Source: Plectrocnemia conspersa (taxonomy: Eukaryota > Arthropoda > Insecta > Trichoptera > Polycentropodidae). From it: a DNA stretch of 64,000 nucleotides. How positions within the stretch are numbered: the first letter of the stretch is position 1; each line of letters begins with the position of its first letter. Below the pieces are notes generated by a model, which saw nothing but the letters and a program-made list of their open reading frames with translations, did not search any database and had not been told where the DNA came from. A program made the translations under genes and the position numbers. The stretch lies in the NCBI GenBank assembly GCA_009617715.1, contig VTFK01000268.1, positions 248,001 through 312,000 of the forward strand. The letters are read 5' to 3'. Shown here one piece after another: positions 25,513-41,702 of this stretch.

Positions 25513-25779
25513 TTTATGCCCGTGTGCCGATCCTTATCCCCTGCAGCGGAAAGGTAAACATTCGGTCTGCAATGGGCGGACCGAGGCATTACTCACGCCT
25601 TTATCTTAGCGAGCGATGGGCGGTGGTTTTTTTTCTAGTTTCGCTAAAATAAGTCGATCTAGGAGCGGACGCGGTCGGAATCGATATGGAAACGTTTACG
25701 TGTGCGGTTTGTGCCGCGTAACGGTCTACGGCATACCTACGTTATGTTCGTTCATAGTACGTAATAGCCTTTCCAAAGT

Positions 25780-27157
25780 AGTGCCATGATGCTCTTTAGA
25801 TGTCGCACTAAGGCAGAATTATTTAAGCATAATAGGATTGAATATGATATTAAGAATATTTAGTTGAAATTGAAAAAAATTAAGTGCAATCAATTTTTGA
25901 TTGAATATCGGTAAACCAGCCCTTTTGGTAAACTGTATGGTGAATCATTATATTGATAGGTATAAAAGAAATTTGAATTTAAAGTGACATCTATTTATTT
26001 AAAGTCAAAAGTCTTGCAAGTCTTTTGCTACTTTATTTGGTCAACCGAGCATTCGTATCTAGTATCTCGTGAACTGTTTTAATACTAAATTTGTACAGTT
26101 AGGTTATAATATATAAATCTATAATGCATGTTCATTGTGATTCAAGAATGACATCTTAAATTTTGTTTTTATAAAAATGTTGTTTTGTTGACAGCAAAGA
26201 TGATGATTTTTGCTATAAATGCCCATTAGATTTTTTCTAAAAAATCATATTTTTAACGTATTTTATTAAAATTTCAGCGTCTTTGAAATTAAATTATGGT
26301 TGAATTAAAAAAGCATATTTATAGAGTAAACATTCATAGCTATGTTTTTGCATATAATAGTAGAAAATAAGTATTTGAACTATAGAAAACACCTCTCTAT
26401 TTACTGCTTACTTGCTTATCAATATTTAACAAGTACGGTTTTTTGTAGTCTTTTTAATTTTTTATTTTGACTAAATGAAGAATATCGTTAATAAATATTT
26501 TACTAAAATGAATTTTATTATTAGTATAAGAGATTCAATAACTTGTGTGATTTTAGGTGTGATATTTTTTTAATAAATAAAAGGTTTATATAAAAAAAAA
26601 TACAGGACAAAGACAAAAAGTATTATTTAATTATTAATGTATTATTGCCAAACCTGATAAAGTCGAATTACAAGCTAGACTGTTTCAAAAATAGTTTTTA
26701 AGCATTTTTTTGTATTATTTTGTTACTAGAAACTTAAATTTTGATTATTAAAAATACATATTTATAATCGAAAGCTTTGTACTTAAAAGTTTTATGCATA
26801 AATACATATTACAAATCATAGTTTATTTCAATCAGTAAAAACACAGTAGAGTTTAATTACATTTTTTGTTTTAATATTTAATTCTATTTAAGAAAAATGA
26901 TTTTTTTATGTGTGGTAAAACAGTGTAATTAATTTAAATGGTCTCATATTTTTGCACAACTAAATAGCTGATTTAATTAGCTAGACTTTTTTCTTAGTAT
27001 TATCATACTATTTTTTTCTAAGTCACACTTTCCAAAGTTAGACTATAAAATACTCAAAAACCAAATTAATCAAAAGAGTTAGTAAGTTACTAAATAAAGA
27101 TATAATAACCATTTTTGTCCGAAAAATAATTCTGATTTGAATGTCACGCATTTTCAA
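25780..27157. other. AT-rich, no feature seen
   Basis: AT-rich unique DNA up to the hAT relic. Confidence 0.6.
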
Positions 27158-27263
27158 TACCCGATGAGTCCCGGGATTATAAAACATAGTCCCGAATTTT
27201 TCGGATTGATTGATTTATCAAGCACAATCGAATTATTATTGACAAAATCGTTATATTTCGTGT

Positions 27264-27425
27264 AAAAACTTGCGCGAGTTGCACGTGTCATCTGTGAATC
27301 TTTGAGGCTGTGAGTCTGAACGTGCTTTTTCAGCAGTAGGCTGCTTAGGAACCAAAATCAGATCAAGGCCAAATGATGAAACGCTTCATGCTTTGATGTT
27401 ACTTCGTGAGTTTTATTCAAAATAA
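27264..27425 (+). pseudogene. hAT transposase C-terminal dimerisation fragment
   Basis: The segment from 27315 to the TAA at 27423-27425 encodes SERAFSAVGCLGTKIRS, then RPNDETLHALMLLREFYSK. This is the hallmark hATC dimerisation motif (SERxFSxxGxxxxxxRxxLxxxxxxxLxxLxxN of hAT transposases). The upstream residues HVSSVN in the same frame resemble the preceding xxSSVxSERAFS context but are interrupted by a TGA at 27303. No BED zinc finger or RNase H-like catalytic region is visible upstream. The piece is a non-functional remnant whose last exon was kept next to the transposon end. Confidence 0.85.
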
Positions 27426-27590
27426 TGTTTTCCATTAATTGTGTCTATGAATGTACATATGTACATACATTGTCAAAAGTTCATTTTTTATCTTCTCAAA
27501 TAAATATATAAGACCTTCCCTTTTTTATTTTTATTATATTTTTTTCTATTTTAAGTCCAAGACTAAAATTATACGTATATATTATATAAA

Positions 27591-27642
27591 TGTTATTTAT
27601 AACGTACAATGTATAATTATACATTGTACGTTATAAATAACA
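27591..27642. repeat. Perfect 52-bp palindrome
   Basis: Positions 27591-27616 and 27617-27642 are exact reverse complements with no spacer (26-bp arms). It lies within the hAT relic, between the transposase remnant and the CCCGGG-rich end. The palindrome is AT-rich but not simple repeat; the core is TGTATAATTATACA. Confidence 0.95.
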
Positions 27643-28424
27643 GATGTAAAAATATATTGTATTATTAATTTTAAATTATTTGTATCGATAAAATAACATG
27701 AAAATTATCCCGGGACTGGTCCCGGGATCCCGGGATCGACTAAGTGCAATACCGAAATCCCGGGATCAAAATTTTGGCCCGGGATTGGAATCCCTACATT
27801 TGACTATTTAATTTGATAATATTAATATATTTTTCATGACCACCCATAATCGTTGCGTGATAAATAATTTTAAAAGACTTGATTTTAATATATATGAGTC
27901 CTTTTTAGTGTAATAAAAAAATAGTAATGCGTATTCTCGCGGATGTTCATTACCAGTAACAATTATTATTTCTAAATAAAAAACTAAAAACCAATTTTAC
28001 GAAAAATAAAACAGCTACCAAACATATAAAAAAATACGATCCAAAATGTGCTAATTTTATGGCATTATGGACACCGAAGTGCTGGATAATATTTATATCA
28101 AAGAAAAAGTCTGCTTCCATTCCGAATAAGACGTTATACTTGCTTCAATTGTAAGACGTATGTATATTGTATAAGACAGTACATTTTCAAGATACTTTTT
28201 CAGATACTAGTTTAGAATTTATATAGTTTAATTACGTTTTTCAGACACTACATCTGAAGACACTTTTTTTTTTTTTAACTAGAATAAATAAAAAAGACAA
28301 AGTTCTACCAAACTCAAACTCTTTGAAATGACACTTAGAAGCCTTAAAAAGCAGTAGCTTTTTTGAGCTTCTGTGTCTACACAATCACATAAAAAGGCAT
28401 CATAAAATTATTTAATTCTAGTCC

Positions 28425-28476
28425 TTGGATTCTTTAGGTAATATTTTTTTGCTATAATATTGCCTGAAGAATCCAA
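28425..28476. repeat. Hairpin with 21-bp stem and two wobble positions
   Basis: Arms 28425-28445 and 28456-28476 pair over 21 positions. Two pairs are U-G on the plus-strand RNA and the loop is 10 nt (TTTTTGCTAT). The right arm contains TTGCCTGAAGAATCC. The stem resembles a short small-RNA precursor, but flanking pairing does not extend, so it is shorter than a typical miRNA stem. Confidence 0.85.
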
Positions 28477-29000
28477 TGCTATGTTATTTAACAGTTTAAG
28501 AATTCGTGGACCCCACTTTAATACAGATAAGGATCAGTGCTTTTATTAAACAGCTACTGAAGTGCCTAAAAACGCATTATATAAAATTGTGACGAATTCG
28601 ATTCTACCGTACGCTGTTATGCCATACAAAATAAGATATACATCAGACAATACAGATTACATTTCAAACCATCGACATTGATCAGAAAATCGAGGATTAA
28701 GAAGAGCGTTAAGTTCTTACAATTTTTAACGGTACATAAGCCATAGTGCCGTACTATAAAAAATGAACTATTTCTCTTTCGTGTTGAAATAAACGAGAGC
28801 TAAGCTACACTTGCAGCTAGCAGAGCTGCACAGAATTGACTATAACAAACCTTAGATACTTTAATAAACGGCAGTTTGGATATTGACTTTCAGGAATAAT
28901 CCTGAATATTAAGATTTCATCCTCATTTTTAATACAAATTGGAGAATATATAACTTAATTTAATGGAGAAGCTTTATAATTTATAAATATTACATTAAAC

Positions 29001-29046
29001 ATTATTTAGTATACTATTATATTTATATAATAGTATACTAAATAAT
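29001..29046. repeat. 22-bp near-perfect palindrome, 2-nt loop
   Basis: Arms 29001-29022 and 29025-29046 are exact reverse complements. The palindrome is AT-rich, built on ATTATTTAGTATACTATTAT. It is 1.4 kb from the 52-bp palindrome. Confidence 0.93.
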
Positions 29047-29978
29047 ACGGGTTATTTTAAAACAGTGATTTAAAAATAATTATTAAAAAAAACTTTCAAC
29101 TTATTAAACATATGCTAACATAAAGTACTGCAAAAATAGATATACATATAGATTATTTAAAATTACACAAAGAAAACATTACACACTCAATAAATTTCAC
29201 TTTTTCTAGTAGCATATTTAACCTGAAACACATTTTGAGTTCTGCTTTTGATATTTTATATCCCCACCTAAAGGGTTAAATATGTTATTGGAAAATGTAA
29301 AAACACTGCAATGTAAAATTTATTAAGCTCGTATTTTTTTACATATTTTATTTTTTTTCTTGGGTAATTTTTTGCTGTATTTTATCATGCGTTATTTTTT
29401 TGTGTTTTTTATTTTATGTGTAATATCATCCTTGTTTATATTTTTCTTTATTACGTGTTTTTTTATGGTAATATATATATAGCAAAAGATGATTTTAGTG
29501 AAAATATATGAAAATGTAAAACAGAATCTAAATCAGACACAGCAAAAATATTTTATGATTTAAAAATAATAAAACAATATCATGCTAAAGATTTTAATGT
29601 ATTCGAACCGACTGACAGAGTGATAGTTAATTAGCTACTACCTGTCTTAAATTAAACCTACACTTGCACAAAAGCAATCAATTATTCACTTGCTAACGAT
29701 TTTACAAAACAATAAACTTAAACGGTCATATTTACTATAAAATATTGTGTATTGTGTTTTTATGTTTTTAATATATTTATTAATTATTTTATTAATGTTT
29801 TTTTAAGCTTTACTATAAATATTATAAAAATTTAATTTAAAGATCTTTAAAATACTATTAAATTAGTAAGTTACGAATAACTTATATATTCTATTAATAT
29901 CGTTTTTTTTCTTTGACACAATATGTATTATATGACTAGTCTAGGGTTTAAATATGTTTTATATTAAAATCGTTGTGC
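29047..29978. other. AT-rich, no feature seen
   Basis: AT-rich unique DNA with T-rich runs at 29330-29470. Confidence 0.6.
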
Positions 29979-30311
29979 TTAGATTTTTAAACTGTAATAT
30001 CTATACTTAGAGACCTTTATAGAAAGTTTGCGTTTCAGCAAAGTCGCACGTCGGCAAAACCCAAAGAGTTTGCAATGAATTTTCGCAGAAGGTTTGGCTT
30101 TTTGTCCGCGTTCAAAGTAAACCATCAATCTCTTAAGCGGAAAATTTGCCTGTAGCCCAACATCTTGCCTTTCATCGCAGCCGCCCTTCAATTTCGCCAA
30201 ATCGGCCCCGGAATAATGGTAAACATTTCTCTTCTTCCTCACAGGGGCAAAAAGCGTACCATTCATTGTAAGCAGATCGATTGCGCTAACAAAATACGCC
30301 AATAGACTCAC
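29979..30311 (-). other. GC-richer island with a 110-codon minus frame
   Basis: The frame includes RKKRNVYHYSGADLAKLKGG and LQANFPLKRLMVYFERGQKA, better balanced than background but without a recognised family. It could be an exon of an unknown gene or a conserved noncoding element. Confidence 0.25.
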
Positions 30312-31219
30312 ATTTGTAGCTCTGCTAACTTAAAAAAGGTCGTTAATTAAAAAAAAGGTAATAAGACGACACTTTCAAAGATTTTCTTTGAATCCCGATA
30401 ACCTTGTGTTGAGTTTTAATACAAGTCTGGCTAATTACTATTTAATTGAATATATAAATTCAGGGTTTTATTTATTTTTTGTGTGTATTAATCAAACTTT
30501 TTAGAATTATAATTTAAAATATAAGTTGTTTCTATATGTGCGTTTCAAATGTGTATATTATCGATATCAAAGTAGAGGAATGGTAAATCGGTATCGTGAC
30601 AGAAATCAATTCGTCGAAATTGAGTGGAAATCCGCTTTTTAGTGACGTTCGACACGAAAACTATTTATTTTACATACACACACAAATACAATCTTTATAT
30701 ATACATATACCTAAAGTAACACGTTTGTCTGATCGTTACTGTAACAAAGTTACACCGTCAGAGCTTCTTGATGTAACACTTTATTACGTTATATTAATAA
30801 CCGGTGTTTCAATTTGGTGCTCGCGCTTACAAAAACGGAAATAAAGTGCTTAATTACGTTTATAAAACAAGTTAAGATTCAGCGTTTTGATGCCGTTAAA
30901 GAAATGTTTAAGAATTACGAGAGTGCTTTAAGTACCCTTTTGCTCAATTAGCTTTTGTAATAACTCCATTTAACTTACATAATTGTAATTAGTAAGGCGT
31001 ATCTTAGAGATGTTCAAACGTTGTTGCACTTTAAGAGGTGGACGGTAAACTATTTTTAATAAAAAAATATTTTACTTTATAACCTGATATTATAAGCGAT
31101 GCTTCACAGCGATAATGCATCGTTTTAAGCCACAGCATACGCAAATGTTTTTTGAGAGTTGAATAGAAAAATAAATATATATAATATTATAAAGACGTTT
31201 CATCTAAGATATCATATTT

Positions 31220-31700
31220 TAAGGTTACCGTTTCAGAATATAAAAATAACAAAACAAATCATACAAAAGGAGCCATCGAACGCCCCATAACCCAAAATCT
31301 CGCCCATGCATGCTGGAAATTGGGAGAATCTCGGCTCCGGAATGATTACAAGTCAAATACATATTTATGCGGCTGTCCTTCCATCCGCATTCAACACCGT
31401 ATTGTGTTAGGGCCATCCCTCTGGATAGGCACACATCTGTGCCCAAATAAAAGCACGTCTCGCTAGCATCAACACCCTTCCTGAGCCAAGACACGCTCCG
31501 GACCCTTCTTTATATTCAGGCCGACGATGAAATATTGACTCGTTTTCTCGGACGAATGATATCGCATAAATTTCGACCAGACATTCGGTACCTATGTGCG
31601 GAATATAGACCCTGGGGTCTAATGCTTAGGGTCAATTGTACGGATGGCCCTAGAGGCGGAAAGGCGTGACCGGTCAACTGGGCAAACTGACGTGCAATTG
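31220..31700. other. GC-richer island upstream of the TATA-like site
   Basis: Overlapping minus-strand frames of 74-96 codons share the same DNA in different frames, which indicates composition rather than genes. GACCCTGGGGTC at 31608-31619 is close to palindromic. Confidence 0.4.
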
Positions 31701-31745
31701 TTGTATGCAAATTGCACAATAAAACATATATAAGGGTCGGGTGTG
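31701..31745 (+). promoter_or_regulatory. Possible core promoter: octamer plus TATA box
   Basis: ATGCAAAT (31705-31712, a POU/octamer-type site) is followed by TATATAAG (31727-31734) and a G-rich start region. GTGCAATT/AATTGCAC at 31693-31718 form an 8-bp inverted repeat around the octamer. It lies at the end of a GC-rich island. No downstream gene is visible, so the promoter reading is tentative. Confidence 0.3.
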
Positions 31746-31759
31746 TGTTGGGATTTGTG

Positions 31760-32522
31760 GGCTTGAGATGTGGTTTGATTTTTAGGAAAGTTTTTGAAAA
31801 CATCACACGAGAATGTTATGGATCTTAGAACAAATAAATACATCGATTGATACTAAAGATCGTTGATTTATGTAGATGGGCAAAAGTTATTTTACCATAA
31901 AAGCTTTTTATATTTTTTCTAAAAAAATAAAATGAAAGATTAGGTTAGATCCCAAAGTAAGCCCGTCGGCCCTCCTGGGGGTACTGGGGAAACTGTTGGG
32001 GTAATTCTGGCCCTAAGGGCTAATTGGTTGCTAATATTATATAAAAATATTTATGTAACCCTTAGATAATAACTTTAATTAATTCAATTTCATTTTAAAA
32101 ATTTATTTCACTAAGAGCAATGATCTTCAACCTCTTACAAACTTTCAAATCTTTTTAATCTTTAATATTATTTAACAAACCCTTAATTTAGATAACAATT
32201 TAAGAGTATTTTTTAAAATTTCGTCATCTACTAAAGTTTTACTTTAATATTTTTTTTATTAAAGATGAGTAACTGTACGGTAGACTACCCACCGAAAAAA
32301 ATGTAATTACAGACCATTCTGTAAGAAACATTGGTTTAAAAATTAAAAAAAATGAAATCAAACTTTATTTTCTATGAAACAAGTAAATTTAAAACACATG
32401 AAACATATGGACAAAAAAATGCGAAGTAACCCAAATAAAAATCGAAAATGATTAGGCTGGGTCAAAGTACTATTTGTAATTTACAAGCGATTTTTTTGTC
32501 CCATAAATGCAGAACCCTTTCA
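31760..32522. other. AT-rich with one short GC patch
   Basis: The patch at 31960-32020 (GCCCGTCGGCCCTCCTGGGG, then GGGGTAATTCTGGCCC) is isolated; it could be a mobile-element remnant. Confidence 0.4.
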
Positions 32523-32572
32523 AAACTTTTGAGAACTCAAAAGTTTTAAACTTTTGAGAACTCAAAAGTTTT
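32523..32572. repeat. Tandem 2 x 25-bp repeat of a palindrome
   Basis: Two exact 25-bp copies (32523-32547 and 32548-32572) each contain AAACTTTTGAG and TCAAAAGTTT, reverse complements over 10 bp. The block can therefore fold as two small hairpins or one long one. Confidence 0.95.
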
Positions 32573-32585
32573 AAACTGTAACCTA

Positions 32586-32654
32586 TACCATATTTGCGTT
32601 AACACAGTCAGTTTGAAAGCTATCCATTTTATCATTATTCATAATTGAGAAAGA
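32586..32654 (+). repeat. Dispersed repeat pair R1, copy 1
   Basis: This stretch aligns with the reverse complement of 56493-56563, including an identical 17-bp run TAACACAGTCAGTTTGA and a shared end TTGAGAAAGA. A 50-bp palindromic tandem repeat lies 13 bp to its left. Identity is roughly 80% by eye. The class is unknown. Confidence 0.75.
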
Positions 32655-33260
32655 TTTAAAGAAAAATTATTTCTGTTTCAACAAATATTATTGCTTCAAA
32701 TTTGGAATTTTCTGTTTATGTTTATATTATATACATATATAGTATATAAAAGTGATTACCGCGCACCCATTTTTATTAGGAATTTTAGTCAAATTTTGAA
32801 ATATATGTATATCGCTATATAGAGTTCAGTTGAAATGTATCAAGCGGAGCCATGCCAAGACTCGACTGAGACGAACCGTTGAAGACCAATAACATAAATG
32901 CTTTCCTCTTTACGTGTATATACTTTATTTTAATACAAAATTTTATTCCATGGTAAAAATGTAATTGAATATTTGTAAAATACAATTGAAGTCTCTTGTT
33001 TATACTATTTTTACAGATAATTGTTGACACCCTTAAAGCGTCGTAAAATAGGCAAACAAATCAGATATGCAGTTAGACACTGTAATACAAATAAACCACA
33101 AAATTTGAATCTGTCAGACTTTATCTTGAGACAGATCCATCTCCTTTACACGTTCTCTGTATTTATACATGAATTTAATATATAGTTTCTCCAACGTTTG
33201 AAAGAAATAAATGTATAAATAATTAGTGAGGTAAAATTGACATAAATTGATTATAATCTG

Positions 33261-33263
<3 letters not shown>

Positions 33264-33333
<70 letters not shown>
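33264..33333. repeat. (TA)35 microsatellite
   Basis: This is an uninterrupted TA dinucleotide run of 70 bp. The spacer 33334-33382 before the next TA run is itself A+T only apart from a few G/C. Confidence 0.98.
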
Positions 33334-33335
<2 letters not shown>

Positions 33336-33380
33336 TTATAATATTTATATCAATATACCAATATTTATATATTTATATAT

Positions 33381-37919
<4,539 letters not shown>

Positions 37920-37920
<1 letters not shown>

Positions 37921-38240
37921 TGTTTGCTTTTGAAGCTTTAGACTTTAGCGGAAAGGGCTCAAGCGACAGGACTAAACAGGACTATCCCGCGGCAGTACCG
38001 AGAGCAAACTGATGAGTATGAGGGGCGCAATCTGCATTGAAACCCTAAGGGCGCATGCCCGTAGAAGAACCCACTTTTATTATGAACGTGAAGACTGTTT
38101 GACAAGATTTTCGTCGGTGCTTGAAACCGAAACATGATGTCGAGTGTGTATGTGCGTTAAAATTACGTCTTAAGTGAGAGGCAGATGTTTCGAGCTCAAC
38201 CAGACGTCTATTTAAGTTTATCTTTAGTACTAAACCTGGA
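37920..38240. other. GC-richer island
   Basis: Unique sequence with GGACTATCCCGCGGCAGTACC and GGGCGCATGCCCG; no gene recognised. Confidence 0.4.
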
Positions 38241-40190
38241 TTGGCATGGTGTCATGTTTGTTTACTAAATAATAAAGGTGTGTTTGTTTAATTTCCAGAA
38301 TCAGTGGATAAAGTATTGTAACCTGTATTTTATTTTCAGTCAGATTTTAACCGCTTTCATTACAAATTATTAACGATTGTGTATTTTTTATGACGTAATG
38401 TAGGGTATGTGTTTATAATAGTATGCCAAAATAAATAAAAAAATTTTGCTATATGGATACACACCTTAAGGATATACCTTTGTTATTTAGTTTAACATGG
38501 TTACCAGGGAGACATTGTTTTTAAACATATTATAAGCGATATATTAAAAAGGATTTATAAGCAAAATATATGCTTAAAAGATGTTAACGTTACTAAAACA
38601 GTTTGTTTGTCCGCACAGAAAAAAAAACAGAACGACACTTGACATATCTGTGCATCCTGTGCCGTTCAACTCCACATATGTATCTGTTTTATAAAATAAT
38701 TTTTTGTGTAATAGTAAGACTATTCTTTAAAAGAGCAGAGAATGTTAATTTAAAAAAAAAAAAATATACAGCAGTTCTTATTTGATACATCTATATATTT
38801 CATCAAAAAATTAAAGCTCTAAAATTATTTTAGAAAAATTAAAAGTTGTAAAATTATTTAAAAAAAATCGCTTTAAAAAAGATTTGCGCAATAATTTGCT
38901 ATTTTTGCATATTGGCGTTTAAAAGAACATTATTATTAAATTTTTATAGTCCATGTTGTGATAAAATATGTAAGGTCCGTAAGGTCTAGATTGCTTCCAC
39001 AGAGACTATGGGTTCAAAGTCCCGACAAGAAACTTGAATTTTAATGTTTTAAAATGAGCTTTTAATAAAAAATAATAAAATTTAATAATTGTGAATTAAA
39101 ACACACATAATAATTATTATTTTTTTATACATATGTCACTAATTTCAAAATTGAAAAGGCTAATTGTATTTATCATGTCTGATTGACTTAGCATGTTGTA
39201 AATTTGGGCTTACACCTGTCAGATTACAACAGAAAAGAAAAAAAACAATAAAAAATAAAATTTTATAGCAAAAATCTGTATTTTATTGCGGTTATTTATA
39301 TTTTTTGCGTAAGACTTGTTAAAAAAGTATTTTTTTGCGAAGAGCAGTTATGCATATAAAACCGTTGGACATTATTTTAAAATATATGCGCAATGTAGAA
39401 AAGTGCCTCCACGCAGATATTAAACACAGCATCTTCGAATAGCACATTATAGAAAATAATGCTAGTTTTTAAATGTACGCAAATATAAATACACTGTTTT
39501 ACGCTTTTACACACACTAAATAATCTGATTAGATATGCATTAAACAAAAACAAATAGTCTGTTACCGCCCTAAATCAGCTACACAGTTTAAAGGATCTAA
39601 AAACTGAAAAATACGTTTCATTTATCCTAATCTATAAATAATATATAAGCCAGACTACTTCCGTTACGATCATAAGATATCAATTACATAAACGATTTCC
39701 TATTAAAACAAATATACAATAATATTTTCATAAGCACTTGTATAAGAATCATAAACTACATGAACAATAGCGAAGGTCAGTGCCAAATGTAAATGAAAGC
39801 AGTGCATATTTTCGCTGAAAAAAGTACTAAGCAACCCATGAGTTTCCGTTCTATAGAATAGTAGCTAATGTAATACAATTGTATTTATTTTAAATAGCTA
39901 AAACCATTAGACACTATAATAGCTAAAAACATCGATATTGGATAGAGACCAAATTTTGAAGCATATATAAAACAAAACATTGTCGTATTTATTGTAGACA
40001 TTTTAGTAGGAAAATATACATAAAACTGCCACTTATCCAGCAAAGTTAGACCGAGTCGACCAAAACGATCTTTAAAACAATGAGAAAACAACCGCTTTCA
40101 CTTCGCCTCTTTGATTTTGTCTAGCCTAGCAGCCACTTAAAACCTCTAAGAGTTAATCTTGATTATTAATACGACTTGTATATTACATGC
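38241..40190. other. AT-rich, no supported feature
   Basis: Short ORFs only. A weak tRNA B-box-like word at 39010-39024 was considered and not accepted. Confidence 0.5.
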
Positions 40191-40194
40191 ATTC

Positions 40195-40254
40195 AATATT
40201 ATATTTAATATTATATTTAATATTATATTTAATATTATATTTAATATTATATTT
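40195..40254. repeat. 12-bp tandem repeat, five exact copies
   Basis: The unit AATATTATATTT is repeated five times without a mismatch and followed by AAGCTA. The perfect copies imply recent expansion. Confidence 0.97.
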
Positions 40255-40259
40255 AAGCT

Positions 40260-41330
40260 ATTAAAAAAAAAAAATTAAAACATTTATTTTGACAATAGCC
40301 TAAGAATTACCTATTTTCAATATATATGTATTAAAAGCTCATCTCCAAAACAGATCAAAATATTCTTATAAAAGTTAAAAAATATATATATATTTATATA
40401 TTTATATATACTATAACGTACGACTATAATAGCTTTTATAAAATAGATCAACTCGTTTTTCGTTTCTATTTGCTTTGTATTATTTTTTGAGAGCGTGAGA
40501 GCGAAAGCAGGTGTTTCGAAACGAATGAGAATCCCTGTTAAATATTTAAACAGATTTTTATATATGAAGTGCCCTTGTGTATTCATAGCCCGCAGTCTTT
40601 TACAAGTCGAGAACTTTATGCCAACTGTGAAAAGGATGATTTAAAAGGATATTAAAGTAGCACATCTCTACACGCGAATTGAAGATTTGTCTTAAAAGCC
40701 TTAAAAGTATAACCTATTAAACGAACACAATAATGTTTTTTTAATATGATTGCTAAACAATGTGTTCTAAATACGTCTGTACGATTTTACTGATCATCTA
40801 GAGAATTTATTAAATGGTCTAAAATCCTAGGATTATAATCCTTATTAATATGATATAATCCTAACAAAATAATATGAAGGCGCAGGTAGGAAGAGTTATT
40901 CATATCCACCTTGTTTTATGTCTAATTTTATATTTCATGTAGTAAAAGCAACCCATATACAAACATAAAACCAATAAAACTTATATAAATTATAATTAAT
41001 ATCCCATATAATATCACATCACAATTTATGTATAACAATCGCGCCACATTAATATTTGGCCCTTTTAAAATTCACACAAGCGTAATAATATATACGCAGT
41101 GCAAATTACACGTGTTCCACAGGCCCTAAACTAAACAAAATTTTCCTTTCAGGATGAATATCTTAATTAAGGCCCGGACCCGTGTTGATATACGGTCTCA
41201 ATTTTTGACCCACGAGGGGCGGCAAAAAGGGGCCCACAAAAGAGGGCCCTTTAATTTTAGCCCTAATTATAATGATTGATTCTAATGTTTAGGGCGGGAC
41301 ACTACGTAGGTTTTTCATGCTGAACGCGTG
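40260..41330. other. AT-rich followed by a GC-rich patch
   Basis: The patch 41110-41330 (GGCCCGGACCCGTGTTG, GAGGGGCGGCAAAAAGGGGC) has no coding frame or recognised repeat. Confidence 0.4.
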
Positions 41331-41702
41331 TACTATAATCACGTGTTTTGTGTGAAATATATTAAGTACTCTAAAACAGGGTGTGGTATATTACATATTT
41401 TCTTTAAAGTAAATGTATTTTTATTGTGATATATATTTTTTGTATAAATCAAAACGCAAATAAAACGCTGCAGAAACTGTTTTTAAATTTAACAACGAGT
41501 TTGGTATAAAAACTGTTAATAAATATATGGTGTAATGGTGGATTCATAAAAGTTATTGCTATGTTCGAGAGCCTTGAAAATAAAGGTTATGAATGACAAA
41601 TTGAAGGCGTTTGTTAAACTATGATCAAGCACAAAGCTTTTACAAAAAAAATGGTAATAGTAATCCAACAGTTAAAATAGGTAAATAAATAAATAGTTCT
41701 CG

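Larger units (their letters stand above)
27158..27796 (+). mobile_element. hAT-superfamily relic with CCCGGG-rich subterminal region
   Basis: The right end reads CCCGGGATTGGAATCCCTA, terminating about 27796. Inverted, this is a TAGGGATTCCAATCCCGGG-type end like those of ZBED-related hAT elements. CCCGGG occurs five times in the last 90 bp (27709, 27721, 27729, 27759, 27778) and once near the left side (27170), in DNA that otherwise almost lacks GC. The left terminus is degenerate and placed only approximately. No matching 8-bp target duplication is visible. The element holds only the transposase C-terminus, so most of the coding part is deleted. Confidence 0.75.

Noticed and set aside
31516..31843. 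Overlapping minus-strand frames of 96 and 74 codons
   Set aside because: They use the same DNA in two frames and neither has motifs; explained by local GC content and stop-codon depletion.
38976..39040. tRNA-like B box (GGGTTCAAAGTCCCG), possible tRNA-derived SINE
   Set aside because: The B box carries an extra base, no A box or cloverleaf can be drawn, and no second copy is visible.
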